A DNA stretch of 64,000 nt. Source: Mayfieldus sp038040285. Lineage in GTDB: Bacteria > Actinomycetota > Thermoleophilia > Solirubrobacterales > 70-9. Below, piece after piece: positions 16,239-24,503 of this stretch. The DNA lies in assembly GCA_038040285.1 (NCBI GenBank), contig JBBPIN010000008.1, forward strand, positions 1 to 64,000, written 5' to 3'. The position numbers and the translations under genes are program-made. The notes under the pieces are model-generated. The model was given only the letters and a program-made list of their open reading frames with translations. It was not told where the DNA came from and ran no database searches. Position 1 is the stretch's first letter. Each line of letters starts with the position of its first letter.

Positions 16239-16317
16239 GGCGCCTAGTCCTATCAGTGGACCGGCCGTTACAGAGTCCGCGCCGTAACAGCGGCACGAAC
16301 GGCAAGACTGTTGCGGC

Positions 16318-17580
16318 ATGCAGGAGGTCCACTTCGTCAACCTGCTGATCGTCACGGCGGTTGCCTTTGCAGCACCGCTTGCGCTTGGGTTCGCACCGGC
16401 GCTGCGCCTGCCGGCGGTGGTGTTCGAGATCGTCGCTGGAATTATCGTCGGGCCGTCGGGCCTGGGCTGGGTGGAGGTCGACCTGCCGGTCGACGTGCTC
16501 TCGGTTATCGGGCTCGCTTTCCTGCTGTTCCTGGCCGGGCTGGAGATAGATCCGCGCCGGCTGCGCGGCAGGACGCTGCGGGTCACCGCGACCGGCTTCG
16601 CGCTCTCCTTCGTGGTCGGGATCGTCGCCGGGCTTGGGCTGGACGCGGCCGGCTTCGTCAAGGACCCGATGTTCGCGGCGATCGTCCTCGTCTCGACCTC
16701 GCTCGGCGTCGTCGTTCCCGTGCTCAAGGACTCCGACCAGATCGGCTCGGACTTCGGGCAGCTCGTCATCGCCGCCGCCTCGATCGCCGACTTCGGGGCG
16801 ATCATCCTGCTCACCCTCTTCTTCTCCGGCGAGGCCTCGACCGGCACCTCGACGAAGCTGATCCTGCTCGGGGGATTCGGGCTGACCGTGGCGGCGCTTG
16901 CCCTCGCCCTGACCCGCGCTGAGCACTCGATGCGAATCTCGAAGGTGCTGGTCCGCCTCCAGGACACGACGGCACAGATCCGCGTGCGGGGCGCCTTCGT
17001 GCTGCTGATCGGATTTGCCGCCCTGGCCGAGCAGCTGGGCCTGGAGACGATCCTCGGCGCCTTCGCCGCCGGCGCGCTGCTGTCGCTGATCGATCGCGAC
17101 GAGGGCATGACGCATCCGCAGTTCCGCCTCAAGCTGGAGGCGGCGGGATTCGGGATCTTCATTCCGATCTTCTTCGTGACGAGCGGGGTGCGCTTCGACC
17201 TCGACGCGCTGTTCTCCAGCGCCGACACGGTGCTGCGCGTGCCCGTCTTCCTGCTCGCGCTGCTGGCGGTGCGCGGCCTGCCCGCCTTGCTCTACCGCGG
17301 CGCGATCGGAAGCCGCAAGACCGTTGTCGCGGCGCTGCTGCAGGCGACGTCGCTGCCGTTCATCGTCGCGGCGACGATGATCGGCCAGGACCTCGGTGTG
17401 ATCTCCGGGGCGTCCTCGGCCGCGTTCATCGCCGCGGGTCTGCTCTCGGTCGTCCTCTTCCCGGTGATCGGGCTGGGGCTGTTGCGTCGCGACGGCGACG
17501 CGCCCCAATCCGCGATGCCGACTCCGGCGACCGCCGTGCTGAGCGTCGAGGACCGGGCCGCCTGCCGAACGCCCGGATAG
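16318..17580 (+). CDS. Monovalent cation:proton antiporter, CPA2 family
   Basis: 420 aa with about 12 membrane helices, Na+/H+ exchanger fold (KefB/GerN-like). Visible CPA2 features: GIIVGPSGLGW near the start, FLLFLAGLEID, the helix-5 region IADFGAIILL, and GAFAAGALLSLI. There is no C-terminal TrkA-N domain; the chain ends soon after the last helix. Start ATG 16318. It probably exchanges Na+ or K+ for H+; ion preference cannot be read. Confidence 0.85.
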   Translation: MQEVHFVNLLIVTAVAFAAPLALGFAPALRLPAVVFEIVAGIIVGPSGLGWVEVDLPVDVLSVIGLAFLLFLAGLEIDPRRLRGRTLRVTATGFALSFVVGIVAGLGLDAAGFVKDPMFAAIVLVSTSLGVVVPVLKDSDQIGSDFGQLVIAAASIADFGAIILLTLFFSGEASTGTSTKLILLGGFGLTVAALALALTRAEHSMRISKVLVRLQDTTAQIRVRGAFVLLIGFAALAEQLGLETILGAFAAGALLSLIDRDEGMTHPQFRLKLEAAGFGIFIPIFFVTSGVRFDLDALFSSADTVLRVPVFLLALLAVRGLPALLYRGAIGSRKTVVAALLQATSLPFIVAATMIGQDLGVISGASSAAFIAAGLLSVVLFPVIGLGLLRRDGDAPQSAMPTPATAVLSVEDRAACRTPG

Positions 17581-17650
17581 CAACGGCCACCGCCACGTGC
17601 GCGCGAATTGGGCGGCCGGCGAGCGGCCGCCCCGACTAGCATGCCGCCGC

Positions 17651-18373
17651 ATGCGCGCAGCGATCAGACGGGCCCTGGCCTCGCCGCCCCCACGCGGCGC
17701 GGTGGCGGTAGTGGTCGTCGGGCTGCTTGTCACCGTCGCCGCGGTGCTGCTTTCTCGCAACCCGGGGCAAGCTGGCGCCGACGTCCCGTACCAGACCCAG
17801 ACCAAGTTCCCCGAGTCCCCGCCGGTGGCGTTCGGGCCGGGCGGCAACACGCAGATCGTCGACGGCATGATCTCGGCGACGGCGCCGAACGAAGTCGGCG
17901 ACCGCCTGTTCACGATCGAGACGTCGCTGCGCGCCAAGGCTCCGGCGGGCGCCAAGATCGACTCGGTGCGCTGCCAGCTTCGGCTCCCGAAGGGCGTTCA
18001 CATGGGCCAGAGCGAAGGCCGCCGCGCCGCCTTCCCGCGTCCGCTCGCGAACACGGCCGACGATGCGATCAAGGACGGCGTGCCGGTCGACTTCACCAAC
18101 GGCAGCGAGGAGCAGGCCGGCGTTACGGTGCGAAACGTCTTCTTCAAGTACGTCGTCGGGGGCGATCCCTCGGTCGAATGGCCCAATCTGAACGAGGGCC
18201 AGCACACATGGCTGTGGCGCTACCCGAAGCCGGTCACGAGGACGAGGGACAACTTCGCCGTGATCCTGGTCGCGCGGGGCGGCGAGACGGTGCCATTGGC
18301 GTGTACGCCCGAGGCCAAGGCGGGCACAGTCACCCAGCACGCCACCGCCCGCACATCGGTGAAGCTGCCCTGA
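17651..18373 (+). CDS. Membrane-anchored secreted protein, unknown
   Basis: 240 aa. An Arg-rich start is followed by one hydrophobic segment (VAVVVVGLLVTVAAVLL), then an extracytoplasmic domain with short beta-like stretches and Cys residues in SVRCQLRLP and PLACTPEA. Predicted single-pass or signal-anchored. No recognised family. Start ATG 17651; an earlier in-frame codon at 17597 lies in G/C-rich non-coding sequence. It sits 46 bp before ccdA. Confidence 0.6.
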   Translation: MRAAIRRALASPPPRGAVAVVVVGLLVTVAAVLLSRNPGQAGADVPYQTQTKFPESPPVAFGPGGNTQIVDGMISATAPNEVGDRLFTIETSLRAKAPAGAKIDSVRCQLRLPKGVHMGQSEGRRAAFPRPLANTADDAIKDGVPVDFTNGSEEQAGVTVRNVFFKYVVGGDPSVEWPNLNEGQHTWLWRYPKPVTRTRDNFAVILVARGGETVPLACTPEAKAGTVTQHATARTSVKLP

Positions 18374-18419
18374 GGCAGCGGGGCGATCGGTAGTCGGGCT
18401 GCGCTAGCTTCGAGGCAAG

Positions 18420-19166
18420 ATGTCCACCGATCCGGCAGCAGGAGTGGGCGTGCTCGCGGCACTTGCCGCCGGTGTCGTCTCCTTCCTCTCCCCCTGCGTG
18501 CTGCCACTGGTGCCCGGCTACCTGTCGGCGGTGACCGGTGTCTCGGCCGCGGACCTCGAGGACGCTGGCTGGAGGCGCGTGCTGGTGCCGAGCCTGTTCT
18601 TCGTCGCCAGCTTCTCGGCGGTCTTCATCGTCCTCGGGCTGACCGCCACTGGATTGGGCTCCACGCTGAGCGAGCACCGCGACCTGCTCAACAAGATCTC
18701 GGCGGGGCTGATCATCGCGATGGGGGTGGTCTTCGTCGCCGCTCCCTTTACGCCGATGCTGAGCCGCGAGTGGCACGTCGGCGCCCTGATGAGCCGCGCC
18801 GGCAAGGGCGGCCCGGTGATCGCCGGTACGGCCTTCGCAATTGCCTGGACCCCCTGCATCGGCCCGACCCTGGGGTCGATCCTCTCCGCCGCCGCGCTCA
18901 CCGGTTCCGCCGGCCGCGGCGCGTTCCTGCTCGCCGTCTACTCGGCTGGCCTGGCGATTCCCTTCCTGCTCACCGCCGTCGCCTTCTCTCGCATGACCGC
19001 CGCCTTCGACACGGTCAAACGCCACTATCCGGTGATCATCGCCACCGGAGGCGTGATCCTGATCGCGATGGGGGTGCTGATCTGGACCGGCGAGTTCTTC
19101 CGACTCAACGTCGAGGCGCAGAAGTTGCTGAGCCGGCTGGGGCTGGACTTCTGGACCAGCGTCTGA
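18420..19166 (+). CDS. ccdA: CcdA/DsbD-like thiol-disulfide transmembrane protein
   Basis: 248 aa with six predicted helices. The two redox cysteines sit in the family motifs SFLSPCVLPLVPGYLS and AWTPCIGPTLGS. CcdA passes electrons from cytosolic thioredoxin to extracytoplasmic thioredoxin-like proteins for cytochrome c maturation or disulfide reduction. No partner thioredoxin or heme chaperone gene is in the window. ATG at 18420. Confidence 0.9.
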   Translation: MSTDPAAGVGVLAALAAGVVSFLSPCVLPLVPGYLSAVTGVSAADLEDAGWRRVLVPSLFFVASFSAVFIVLGLTATGLGSTLSEHRDLLNKISAGLIIAMGVVFVAAPFTPMLSREWHVGALMSRAGKGGPVIAGTAFAIAWTPCIGPTLGSILSAAALTGSAGRGAFLLAVYSAGLAIPFLLTAVAFSRMTAAFDTVKRHYPVIIATGGVILIAMGVLIWTGEFFRLNVEAQKLLSRLGLDFWTSV

Positions 19167-19175
19167 GGAAGGAAC

Positions 19176-19234
19176 ACAATTGCGGCGGCTTCGCCGCCTG
19201 ACATGCCAGTGCCGCGGCGCAACGCCGCGGCAAA
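19176..19234 (+). repeat. Double-hairpin REP-like element, copy A
   Basis: Hairpin 1 is GGCGGC-TTC-GCCGCC (19184-19198), then the core TGACATGCCAGT, then hairpin 2 with 9-bp perfect arms GCCGCGGCG and CGCCGCGGC around CAA (19211-19231), ending in AAA. Its first 39 bases match copy B (opposite strand, 19797-19835) at 38 positions. Confidence 0.9.
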
Positions 19235-19240
19235 CATCAG

Positions 19241-19405
19241 TTAGCGGTCGCCGAGCCGGAAGCCGCCCTTGTGGCGACGCTCGGAGCCGATGATCCGAAC
19301 CGGAGGCGTGGAGACCTGAATCGGACTCTCGTCGGAGGCGGCGCTGGGCCGCTGGCGCCTGCGGGTGCTGTGCTGGTGTCCGGTTCGCATCTCTCTAGGT
19401 GCCAT
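19241..19405 (-). CDS. Small basic protein of 54 aa, hypothetical
   Basis: ATG 19405 to TAA 19241, with GAAGGG about six bases upstream as a ribosome site. Composition is Arg/Ser/Pro-rich (STRRRQRPSAASDESP), then an ordered-looking IQVSTPPVRIIGSERRHKGG ending. No homologue recognised. It lies between repeat copies A and B together with the 88-aa gene. Support is a complete frame plus ribosome site only. Confidence 0.45.
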   Translation of the reverse strand: MAPREMRTGHQHSTRRRQRPSAASDESPIQVSTPPVRIIGSERRHKGGFRLGDR

Positions 19406-19500
19406 AACCCTTCGTTCGGCAGCAGGTACCGCGTCCCTAAGGGCTAACCACCAGGAAGATCGAGTAGCGCCGAGCCGCGGCGCCGAGAAATGAGTAGCGG

Positions 19501-19767
19501 TTAGTGCTCGACCTCGAGCGGCACGCCGACCGCCTCGGTCTCTTCGAGCTCCGCGCCGTCGCCCTCGCGTGAGCAGACGATCCGAAACCGGCCGGTGCCG
19601 AGCTCAGGATCGGCGATCAGCGGCAGTCCGCGGATCTCCTCCCAGCCGAGGCGCTCGAGCTCGAACGGGTTCATCCGCACCTCCGAGGCCGGGAACGGGC
19701 AATTGGCGTTGTGCTGGTCGATCGCCCGCGAGATCGCCTCGAGGTTCTTGGCCTCGTTGGAGCTCAT
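19501..19767 (-). CDS. Small conserved hypothetical protein
   Basis: 88 aa, ATG 19767. Cys residues occur in ANCPFPA and FRIVCSRE; the core NPFELERLGWEEIRGLPLIADPELGTGRF looks structured and soluble. Possibly a small regulatory or nucleic-acid-associated protein, but no motif supports that. It lies 14 bp inside repeat copy B and upstream of the 54-aa frame on the same strand. Confidence 0.6.
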   Translation of the reverse strand: MSSNEAKNLEAISRAIDQHNANCPFPASEVRMNPFELERLGWEEIRGLPLIADPELGTGRFRIVCSREGDGAELEETEAVGVPLEVEH

Positions 19768-19780
19768 GGCAGAGAAGTAT

Positions 19781-19837
19781 GCCGGTGCTTTAGCGCCGGC
19801 ACTGGCGTGTCAGGCGGCGAAGCCGCCGCAATTGTTT
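19781..19837 (-). repeat. Double-hairpin REP-like element, copy B
   Basis: Reverse orientation to copy A. Hairpin 1 is identical; the core differs by one base (TGACACGCCAGT); hairpin 2 is imperfect (GCCGGCGC...GCACCGGC). Together with copy A it forms inverted ends of a 660-bp segment, 19176-19835. Confidence 0.9.
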
Positions 19838-19878
19838 TAGGCCGGCTACTGTCCCCCACGCTCCTTAGGGTTGGACAC

Positions 19879-20952
19879 ATGAGTCGGGTCATCGCGCATA
19901 TCGACATGGACGCGTTCTTCGTCTCGGTCGAACTGCTGCGCCGGCCCGACCTGCAGGGTCGTCCGGTCGTCGTAGGCACCGGTACCGATCCGAGCGCCCG
20001 TGGTGTGGTGATGGCGGCCAGTTACGAAGCGCGGCGGTTTGGCGTCCACTCGGCTCTGCCGCTGGCCACCGCCCACCGCCGATGCCCTCAGATGGTGTTG
20101 GTCCCGCGCGACATGACCCGCTACCGCGACGTCTCGCGCGGTGTCATGGAGGTTCTTCGTCGCTACAGCGATGCGGTCGAGGTTGCCGGCCTCGACGAGG
20201 CCTACCTGGACCTCTCCGACTCGCCAGCGCCGAAGGCGCGCGCCCGCCGCCTGAAGGCCGAGATGATCGAGGGAACGGGGCTGGTCTGCTCGGTCGGGAT
20301 CGGGCCCAACAAGCTGGTCGCCAAGATCGCCTCCGACCTCGACAAGCCCGACGGTTTTTGCGTGCTCAACTCCAAGATGATGCTGGAGGCGGTCGGCGAT
20401 CGGCCGGCCAGCCTCATCCCGGGGGTCGGGCCGAAGACCTACGAGCGCCTGCAGCGAGGTGGGATCCGCACGGTCGCCGAGTTGGCCGCCGCCGAGCCGG
20501 CGGTCCTGCAAGCTGCGCTGGGGCGAGGCGGGTTGGACCTGCGGCAACGGGCGCGGGGGATCGACGAGCGCCCGCTCGAGACCAGCCGCCGGCGCAAGTC
20601 CGAAAGTCGCGAGACGACGTTCGCCACCGACGTCTCCGACGCCGCGACGCTGCGCGAGACGCTCGAGCGGCTCTCTCGCGACGTCTGCGACGGACTCGTG
20701 CGGGAGGACATCAGCGGGCGCACGATCACGGTGAAGCTGCGTCTGGCCCCGTTCAGAACTCGCACCCGGTCACAGACGCTTCCGCAGGCGACGCGCGACC
20801 CCGATTCTGTCTCCGCGATCGCCCGCGAGTTGCTGGATCGCTTCGAGCTCGACTCGCCGGTGCGCCTCGTTGGCGTCGGAATCAGCTCGCTGGAGCGCGA
20901 GGCCGGCAGCCCGGCAGAGGAATCGCCGGCGGAGCTCGCGCTCCCGATTTGA
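19879..20952 (+). CDS. dinB: DNA polymerase IV (Y-family, DinB)
   Basis: 357 aa. Catalytic motifs HIDMDAFFVSVE at the N-terminus and GLDEAYLDLSD (metal-binding Asp-Glu), the SVGIGPNKLVAKIASDLDKPDG signature, a helix-hairpin-helix (LIPGVGPKTYERL) and the C-terminal little-finger domain. No obvious beta-clamp peptide at the tail, which ends AELALPI. ATG 19879 was chosen; a longer frame extends back through the repeat. Error-prone translesion synthesis is the family role. Confidence 0.92.
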   Translation: MSRVIAHIDMDAFFVSVELLRRPDLQGRPVVVGTGTDPSARGVVMAASYEARRFGVHSALPLATAHRRCPQMVLVPRDMTRYRDVSRGVMEVLRRYSDAVEVAGLDEAYLDLSDSPAPKARARRLKAEMIEGTGLVCSVGIGPNKLVAKIASDLDKPDGFCVLNSKMMLEAVGDRPASLIPGVGPKTYERLQRGGIRTVAELAAAEPAVLQAALGRGGLDLRQRARGIDERPLETSRRRKSESRETTFATDVSDAATLRETLERLSRDVCDGLVREDISGRTITVKLRLAPFRTRTRSQTLPQATRDPDSVSAIARELLDRFELDSPVRLVGVGISSLEREAGSPAEESPAELALPI

Positions 20953-21001
20953 CGGCCCGTAAGTGGCAGTCGGCACCCGCAAAATGAGATGATCCCTGGC
21001 G

Positions 21002-22516
21002 ATGGGAGACGATCGGCTCAGCGGACTGGACACGTCGTTCCTTCACTTGGAGCGCGACGGTGCGCACATGCATGTCGCCTCGACGACGATCTTCGAGGGC
21101 CCGGCGCCCAGCCACGAGGAGTTTCGCGACCACATCGAGTCGCGGCTGCACCTGGTGCCGCGCTTTCGCCAGAAGGTGCGCTTCGTCCCCTTCGGTCAGG
21201 GCCGGCCGGTCTGGGTTGACGACCCGCATCTGAACCTCGAGTACCACGTCCGCCGCACAGCCCTCCCGCCCCCCGGCTCCGAGGAGCAGCTTCGCAATCT
21301 CGCGGCCCGCATCTTCTCCCAGCAGCTCGACCGCTCGAAGCCGCTCTGGGAGATGTGGTTGGCGGAGGGCCTGGAGGGCGACCGCTTCGCGATCATCGGC
21401 AAGACGCATCATGCCTTGGTCGACGGAGTCTCGGGGGTTGACATAACCCACGTCCTCTACGACGCCGCCCGCGAGCCGACCGGCTCGCCGGACTCCGGTC
21501 CGGAGTGGCTGCCCCGCCCCGAGCCCAACGGGGCCAAGCTGCTCGCCGACGCGCTGCTGGAGCGGGCGACGAGCCCGCGCGAGATCGTCCGCGGAGCGCG
21601 CGCCGTGCTGCGCGGCCCGCGGCGCATCGCCTCACAGCTACGGGACGGGCTCGCGGCGACCGGCAAGATGGTCGGCGCCGGGCTCTCGGCTCCCCGCTCC
21701 CCGCTCAACGTGGAGATCGGGGGGCACCGACGCTTTGCCTGGGTGACCTCAGACCTGGGCGAGTTCAAGCGGATCAAGAACGAGCTCGGTGGAACCGTCA
21801 ACGACGTCGTCCTGGCGGCCGTGACCGGGGCGCTCGCGCGGTACATGCGAGCCCGTGGCTTCGACACCAACGAGCTGGAGCTGAGGGCGATGGTGCCGGT
21901 CAGTGTGCGCGCCGACGAGGAGCACGGCGCGCTCGGCAACCGCGTCGCCGCGATCATGGCGCCGCTGCCGGTCTGGTCCGAGGACCCCGTCGAGACCCTC
22001 CACCTGATCAACGACACGATGGGCGACCTGAAGGGCTCCGGGCAGGCGGTCGGCGCCGAGATCCTCACCGGCCTCGCCGACTTCGCGCCGCCGACGATCG
22101 CCTCTCAGGCAGCGCGGCTGCAATCGGCGCAGCGCTTCTTCAACCTCGTCGTCACGAACATCCCCGGGCCGCAGTTCCCGCTCTACGTCCTCGGCCGCGA
22201 GATGCAGGCGCTCTACCCGATGGTGCCGCTTGCCCAAAAACAGGCGGTATGCGTGGGGATCATGTCCTACAACGGCCAGATCCACTTCGGGCTGATCGGC
22301 GACTACGACGCGATGGCCCACCTCGACAGCCTGGCGCTCGACCTCGAGGCCGCGATCGACGACCTCTCGGCCGCCGCCCCGAAGCGCCAGCGCCGCGGCA
22401 GAGCGCGCAAGGCGCCAAAGAAGGTCACAGCGCCGCGGAAGACCGTGGGCACTGAAGCTGCCAAGGACGGCGCCGGCGCCGAGGGCGGCTCCGCGAAGGC
22501 CCCGACGAAGGGTTAG
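21002..22516 (+). CDS. Wax ester synthase/diacylglycerol acyltransferase (WS/DGAT)
   Basis: 504 aa. The condensation-type active site HHALVDG is at 136-142, the PLWEMWLAEGL motif precedes it, and the DUF1298 half carries VVTNIPGPQFPLY and ends with a Lys/Ala-rich tail. It makes triacylglycerol or wax esters from acyl-CoA at the membrane, a common trait of actinobacteria. ATG 21002. The last four bases overlap the convergent deacetylase gene. Confidence 0.92.
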   Translation: MGDDRLSGLDTSFLHLERDGAHMHVASTTIFEGPAPSHEEFRDHIESRLHLVPRFRQKVRFVPFGQGRPVWVDDPHLNLEYHVRRTALPPPGSEEQLRNLAARIFSQQLDRSKPLWEMWLAEGLEGDRFAIIGKTHHALVDGVSGVDITHVLYDAAREPTGSPDSGPEWLPRPEPNGAKLLADALLERATSPREIVRGARAVLRGPRRIASQLRDGLAATGKMVGAGLSAPRSPLNVEIGGHRRFAWVTSDLGEFKRIKNELGGTVNDVVLAAVTGALARYMRARGFDTNELELRAMVPVSVRADEEHGALGNRVAAIMAPLPVWSEDPVETLHLINDTMGDLKGSGQAVGAEILTGLADFAPPTIASQAARLQSAQRFFNLVVTNIPGPQFPLYVLGREMQALYPMVPLAQKQAVCVGIMSYNGQIHFGLIGDYDAMAHLDSLALDLEAAIDDLSAAAPKRQRRGRARKAPKKVTAPRKTVGTEAAKDGAGAEGGSAKAPTKG

Positions 22517-23232
22517 CTTCCGCCCCGCTCCGGGCCGCCAGGGACCCGGGCGCGCGCCGCGAGCGCGCTGCGATGGGTCGTTCGGGCTGCGGCAAGCGAC
22601 CCTTCCTCGGCGAGGCGCAGGAGGAGATTGAGGTCCTCCTCTCTGCCGCGGTCATAGCCGGAGCCGCAATCGGGATCGCGATGGCCCGGGTGGACGACCC
22701 ACTCTGTGGCTCCCTCGGGCAGGGTGCCGCCTTGTAACGCCTCGGCCAACAGCCGCGGCAGTACGGGTTCACCCTCGTGCAGCCGCCCAATGAGGCGATC
22801 CGGGCAGGGCACCCCAAGCTCTTGAAGGCGGTAGCGATGGTCCTCCCCCACGCTGCGAACCGGCACTCGCAGCTGCATCGCCAGCTCCTCAACCGCGCTG
22901 GCGAGCGGAAGCGCGGCATGGCAGTGATGGTGGCCGTCGATGTAGTCCGGCGGGGCTCCGAAGAGGCGCTCGAAGGCCTCGGCCTGGCGGCGGGGCGCCA
23001 ACAAGGCCTCGTCGTGTCCTGCACCCTCCGGCAGCTCCAGGTGCAGCCCGATCTCGACCCCGGCCTCGAGCAGGGGCGCGGGTTCACAGGCCGGGCGCAG
23101 CACCAGGACGCTGACCGCGTCCACCGCTCCCGCTCTGGCCGCCTCCTCGATCCCTGCGTTGTAACCCGGCGAGTAGCCCCAGTCGTCGGCGGTGATGATC
23201 AGCTGCCCGGCTTGGTCTGAGGGCTCGGTCAT
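22513..23232 (-). CDS. YdjC/ChbG-family carbohydrate deacetylase
   Basis: 239 aa. Metal-binding Asp16/Asp17 in LIITADDWGYS, then GLHLELPEG and the His cluster IDGHHHCHAALP, and a late VVHPGHRDPDC. These are the ChbG/HpnK metal and active-site positions. It probably removes an acetyl group from an amino sugar or related substrate; the hopanoid role of HpnK cannot be assumed because no hopanoid genes are nearby. Confidence 0.82.
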   Translation of the reverse strand: MTEPSDQAGQLIITADDWGYSPGYNAGIEEAARAGAVDAVSVLVLRPACEPAPLLEAGVEIGLHLELPEGAGHDEALLAPRRQAEAFERLFGAPPDYIDGHHHCHAALPLASAVEELAMQLRVPVRSVGEDHRYRLQELGVPCPDRLIGRLHEGEPVLPRLLAEALQGGTLPEGATEWVVHPGHRDPDCGSGYDRGREEDLNLLLRLAEEGSLAAARTTHRSALAARARVPGGPERGGS

Positions 23233-23333
23233 CGGCCCTCCGGATTGTCCTCGTTCGATGGGCTGTCAGGCAATCCCCGAAAAAAGAAAGCGCCAATCGC
23301 CGGTCGCGAGTTTCCCCCTCTAGGCTGCGCGAA

Positions 23334-23822
23334 ATGATCCGTCCTGCGCAACCAAACGACGCCGAGGCGATCGCGGCGATCTACAACCAGGGGATCGAGG
23401 AGCGCCAGGCGACCTTCCAGACGCGGCCCCACGACCCCGGCGAGCTGGAGCTGAAGACCGAGCAGCTCGGCGGGCAGCTGCTCGTCGCCGAGCGCGACGG
23501 CCGTGTGGTCGGTTGGGCGGGTTGGAGCGGATACGACGATCGCGCCGACTACTACGCCGGGATAGCCGAGTGCGCCGTGTACGTCGGTCGTGACACTCGC
23601 AGGCAGGGTGTCGGGGCGGCCCTACTCAACGGCCTGGCCGACGAGGCGTCGAAGTTCGGTGTCCACAAGCTGGTCGCCAAGATCTTCACCACCAACGAGC
23701 CGAGCGTCGTCCTGTTTCGTCGCTGCGGCTTTCGAGAGGTCGGAACGCACATGCGCCACGGCCAACTCGATGGCCAGTGGAAGGACGTGCTGGTCATGGA
23801 GCGGTCACTTCCCAACGCCTGA
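23334..23822 (+). CDS. GNAT acetyltransferase, phosphinothricin-acetyltransferase type
   Basis: 162 aa. RPAQPNDAEAIAAIYNQGIEER start and the acetyl-CoA loop VGRDTRRQGVGAALL, followed by the FFRRCGF-like segment VVLFRRCGFREVG. This is the layout of PAT/YncA-type GNATs, which acetylate small amines; the true substrate is unknown. It precedes the HAD gene by 12 bp. Confidence 0.85.
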   Translation: MIRPAQPNDAEAIAAIYNQGIEERQATFQTRPHDPGELELKTEQLGGQLLVAERDGRVVGWAGWSGYDDRADYYAGIAECAVYVGRDTRRQGVGAALLNGLADEASKFGVHKLVAKIFTTNEPSVVLFRRCGFREVGTHMRHGQLDGQWKDVLVMERSLPNA

Positions 23823-23834
23823 AAGAGTGCGCCG

Positions 23835-24491
23835 ATGATCGAGGCGGTCGCCTTCGACCTCGACGGCACCCTGATCGAGTCCGAACGGCGCTGGGAAGCG
23901 GCGCGGCAGGACGTGACCGAGAGCGCCGGTGGACGCTGGCGCGACGACGCCCAGCCCTCGATGATGGGCCTCAGCACGCCGGAATGGATCGCCTACATGC
24001 AGGAAGAGCTCGGCGTGGCCCTGGAAGCGGATGAGATCCGCCAGCGGGTTCTCGAGCGGATCAAGGCGTCCTACTGCGAGCAACTGCCGCTGGTCGAAGG
24101 CGCAGAGGAATCGGTACGCCGGCTGGCGGGGCGCTGGCCGCTAGCCGTGGCCTCCTCCTCACCGCGCGAGCTGATCGAGCTGGTGCTGGAGCTGGCTGGG
24201 CTCGGGGAACGCTTTGACGTGGTGATCTCGTCTGAGGAGGTCCCGCGGGGAAAGCCCGCCCCCGCCGTCTACCTGAGGGCCTGCGAGCTGCTCGGGTCGG
24301 GGCCGTCCCACACGGCCGCAATCGAGGACTCGGAGGCCGGGGTGCGCTCCGCCGTCGCGGCGGGGATGCCGGTGGTGCTGATCCCGGGCACCGAGTTCCC
24401 GCCCGACCCGGCGGTGCTCGAGGAGGCCGACCTCGTCCTCGCCTCGATCACGGCGCTCGACGTCGATGCGGTCGCGGCGCTGGGCGCCTAG
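23835..24491 (+). CDS. HAD superfamily hydrolase (beta-phosphoglucomutase-like, subfamily IA)
   Basis: 218 aa. Motif I FDLDGTLIESE, helical C1 cap, motif II VASSSP, Lys motif PRGKPAP, motif IV IEDSEAGVRSA. Fits phosphatases and sugar phosphomutases of the PGMB type. Substrate unknown. ATG 23835, probably co-transcribed with the GNAT gene. Confidence 0.85.
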   Translation: MIEAVAFDLDGTLIESERRWEAARQDVTESAGGRWRDDAQPSMMGLSTPEWIAYMQEELGVALEADEIRQRVLERIKASYCEQLPLVEGAEESVRRLAGRWPLAVASSSPRELIELVLELAGLGERFDVVISSEEVPRGKPAPAVYLRACELLGSGPSHTAAIEDSEAGVRSAVAAGMPVVLIPGTEFPPDPAVLEEADLVLASITALDVDAVAALGA

Positions 24492-24503
24492 GCGTCGGCC
24501 TGG

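Noticed and set aside
15349..17955. An 868-codon open frame on the - strand
   Set aside because: It is antisense to the antiporter and Arg/Gly/Asp-rich, typical of G+C-driven shadow frames.
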